A stretch of 64,000 nucleotides of DNA, taken from NCBI RefSeq assembly GCF_963676685.1, contig NC_092346.1, positions 96,647,917 through 96,711,916 of the forward strand. The letters run 5' to 3'. Both the position numbers and the translations under genes were made by a program. Below are positions 61,561 to 64,000 of this stretch, piece by piece. The DNA comes from Mytilus edulis (taxonomy: Eukaryota > Mollusca > Bivalvia > Mytilida > Mytilidae). Every line of letters begins with the position of its first letter. Position 1 is the stretch's first letter. The notes under the pieces were generated by a model. The model saw only the letters and a list, made by a program, of their open reading frames with translations. It was not told the DNA's origin and did not search any database.

Positions 61561-62280
61561 TTAGGGCTTCACACGAACATACAGTTTTCGATATCACAAA
61601 CTAGTCAAAACATTTACTAAATTTTATCATCGGTATAAAGACATCATTCGTAAATATAGCTCAACATGCAGACTTCTAATACGTTCAGGTATTTCACATC
61701 CAATTTTTTATGGAAATATTCTTTATAAAGCACAAAGGTGTCAGTAATCACCTCAGAAACTTACAAAACCTTTGAATAGACTTATTAAGAAGGGATATAA
61801 TTACGATACTGTTGTCAAGTCATTAAAGATTGCATATTTTGGCGTTAATATTGAGTCACTGATAAGGTCTTTGCATCGGAACTAAACACATTTATCCTAA
61901 AAACAGTTATTGGCATGACACGGGTTATGTTCTTCTCATATATGTTATGATGGTATGATACTAAACCTCTAACGGGAAGGATTGTGCCTGATGTTCATAT
62001 GATGAAATCATAATCTTTCAGTCAGTTTAATTGAAGTCGGGAGCTGGCATGTCAGTTAACTGCTAGTAGTCTGTTGTTATTTATGTATTATTGTCATTTT
62101 GTTTATTTTCTTTGGTTACATCTTCTGACACCAAAATCGGACTTCTCTTGAACTGAATTTTAATGTGCGTATTGTTATGCGTTTACTTTTCTACATTAGT
62201 TTGAGGTATAGGGGGAGGGTTGAGATCTCACAAACATGTTTAACCCCGCCGCATTTTTGCGCCTGTCCCAAGTCAGGAGC
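61561..62280 (+). repeat. decayed retroelement end
   Basis: Scattered blocks match the family at 25430-25960 (CATATGATGAAATCATAATC, TTTCAGTCAGTTTAATTGAA) and its 3' part (GGGGGAGGGTTGAGATCTC). Stops are frequent. Confidence 0.45.
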
Positions 62281-62379
62281 CTCTGGGCTTTGTTAGTCTT
62301 GTATTATTTTTATTTTAGTTTCTTGTGTACAATTTGGAAATTAGTATGGCGTTCATTATCACTGGACTAGTATATATTT

Positions 62380-62525
62380 GTTTAGGGGCCAGCTGAGGGA
62401 CGACTCCGGGTGCGGGAATTTCTCGCTACATTGAAGACCTGTTGGTGACCCTCTGCTGTTGTTTTTTATTTGGTCGGGTTGTTGTCTCTTTGACACATTC
62501 CCCATTTCCATTCTCAATTTTAGTC
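62380..62525 (+). repeat. GACACATTCCCC-type dispersed repeat, good copy
   Basis: Blocks GGGGCCAGCTGAGGGACG, CTCCGGGTGCGGGAATTTCT, TGTTGTCTCTTTGACACA and TTCCCCATTTCCATTCTCAA are in order. Confidence 0.75.
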
Positions 62526-63400
62526 TCAATCAATTATTAAGTAAAGTATATTATAAAGTCGCGTATACTTAAAATCAATCATATCTATTGCGTAGAAATT
62601 TACTACTACGTTGCAAATGTCATTGATTCTCAAATGAACTCTACCTTTGTAATTCCACAAACGAACATTAATGAAAATATTTATTGCACTAAAATAATGT
62701 CACTATATGTGGGATTTAAAAACGCTTTGTCAAACTTTTCATCTGATAATACTGTTTTATTTCCTTTTAGTACAAATTCCTTACCTCCACACAGTAATTT
62801 GTACTTTATTGAAGATGGTTTTCCCATTCAGTAATAATTACCTACATTGTGTAAGATGGGACTGTCGCGGAAATGTAATGCTTCCCTATAAACATTAAAA
62901 TTTACAACCTATACAAATATATTAACATTCTAGATACACGTGTACAAAAGGTAAGAATTATCTTATGTTAAAAGTTAAAAAAAAAAAAAAAATAGCAGGG
63001 TCGATTTCCTCGCAATTTTTTTCGCAACAGCGGTAAAAACTAAAGATTATAGGATTGTCTCAACCAATTTCCGAACTGTATATCGACAGTATCTTGTAGA
63101 ATGAATCTTCTTTTCGATTTGTAAATTTGGAAAAATTATGGTGTAAAAATATCTGTGAGTACTTGATTTGAACAAAAGTTGACATATAGATATGATATGC
63201 CATTCCACATTACTTCTCGGTAGGTGTCACTTTTGGTGCAACAACTGTTTTTTATTTAAAATTTTGTTCTTCTCTTTTGTTTTGTAACTACGTTTGTAGT
63301 AAAATGAAAATTCATATTATTTTTTATTGGTATACTATACAATTACAAATTGATCCCAAGTGTCAATATAATCAACATTCCAGCAGTACCTACATACGAA
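62526..63400. other. no gene seen
   Basis: Two overlapping 60-residue frames (62634-62898) have no motif. A poly-A run lies near 62978-62992. Nothing else is supported. Confidence 0.35.
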
Positions 63401-63429
63401 AGATACATCTCCTATATATATGATATCCC

Positions 63430-63760
63430 AGAGCTTGCATTTCCTATCATACAATTTTTATAAAGAGTTACTGCTCACAATGAATTATCCATTAAACCAA
63501 GAGTTCCAAGCAGTTAAGTTGAAATAATCCCTTCGAAAATTAAACAGACAATAATCACGAGTTGGTTGAGCAATATGGAGTGTCTGGTTCATGCATGGTT
63601 CATATATGTGTCAATCGTCATAACCAAAATCCTATCCTATTTTCCTTCCAATTAAACTTTTCACTAGATTTGTACTTGCATGAGCAAAACGGCGGGTGTC
63701 ACATGTGGAACAGAATTAGCTTACTCTTCTAGAAAGGGGTTCAATAAATTAAGGCAACAG
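63430..63760 (+). repeat. decayed copy of the retroelement ORF end and 3' region
   Basis: CCAAGAGTTCCAAGCAGTTA, CCCTTCGAAAATTAAACAGA and GGCGGGTGTCACATGTGGAA follow the same order as 25830-26060, with indels. Confidence 0.5.
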
Positions 63761-64000
63761 TAGTATACCGCTTTTCTATCCTGTTTTTCCTGCTTTATTT
63801 TTAAGTACTTTTTTTATTTTCTCCATGTCTGTGTTGTTTATACCGCGCACCGATGTCAATGGTATCATGAAAACGCATTTCTATTTTAAATGGTCACAGT
63901 TTTTCAAATTGAAGAGTTAGAACATTTACCTGACCTATGTATTTGTTTGTTTTTGTACCTCATTTGTTTACACAAACATATATATTCACCAGGAAGAGGC

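Noticed and set aside
1-64000. CRISPR arrays, bacterial operons, riboswitches, viral genomes
   Set aside because: Tandem arrays here are minisatellites without unique spacers; genes are split by GT-AG introns; no viral gene set or long polyprotein is present.

Overview
This is animal nuclear DNA, most likely from a marine mussel (Mytilus or a close relative). It is AT-rich and has split genes with GT-AG introns. It is saturated with short dispersed repeats of the type common in mussel genomes, and holds decayed non-LTR retroelements, cut-and-paste elements and fold-back elements. Nothing suggests a prokaryote, phage or organelle. Most long open frames are chance frames or repeat remnants. I support six protein-coding loci.

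Region 1 (1-42.4 kb) is a tandem cluster of secreted histidine-rich protein genes. It holds the 3' end of one gene at 1-152, a complete four-exon gene at 5209-9076, and two closely related four-exon genes at 25233-29253 and 36463-39197. All complete members share a signal-peptide exon and a 45-base second exon (AESYGRRH...). Their mature parts differ: one carries 11-residue helical repeats, the other two carry Arg/Tyr-rich 13-mers, His-Val arrays and a Gly/Tyr/His tail. The design recalls mussel foot protein 4, the histidine-rich metal-binding protein of byssus; that match is by pattern, not by alignment. The last two genes lie in a segmental duplication (24721-34400 and 35954-42403). Each copy serves as an empty-site control for insertions in the other.

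Between these genes sit nested mobile elements: a 4.5-kb TIR element (9676-14194) holding a LINE fragment and a Harbinger-like MITE; an apparently intact Ginger-type transposon (18282-21459) with a two-exon integrase-like transposase; and a 2-kb fold-back element (21588-23624) that carries a broken C2H2 zinc-finger fragment.

Region 2 (42.4-48.4 kb) is repeat-rich, with LINE debris and a long minisatellite. Region 3 (48.4-58 kb) holds one eleven-coding-exon gene whose splice phases all agree, giving a 505-residue protein. It has a long acidic N-terminal half, no obvious signal peptide in the chosen model, and a C-terminal segment that resembles the IL-1/IL-18 beta-trefoil, including a FES...Y motif near the end. 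This is the most interesting object in the window: a candidate invertebrate IL-1-like pro-cytokine. Region 4 (58-64 kb) holds dispersed repeats and no gene I can support.
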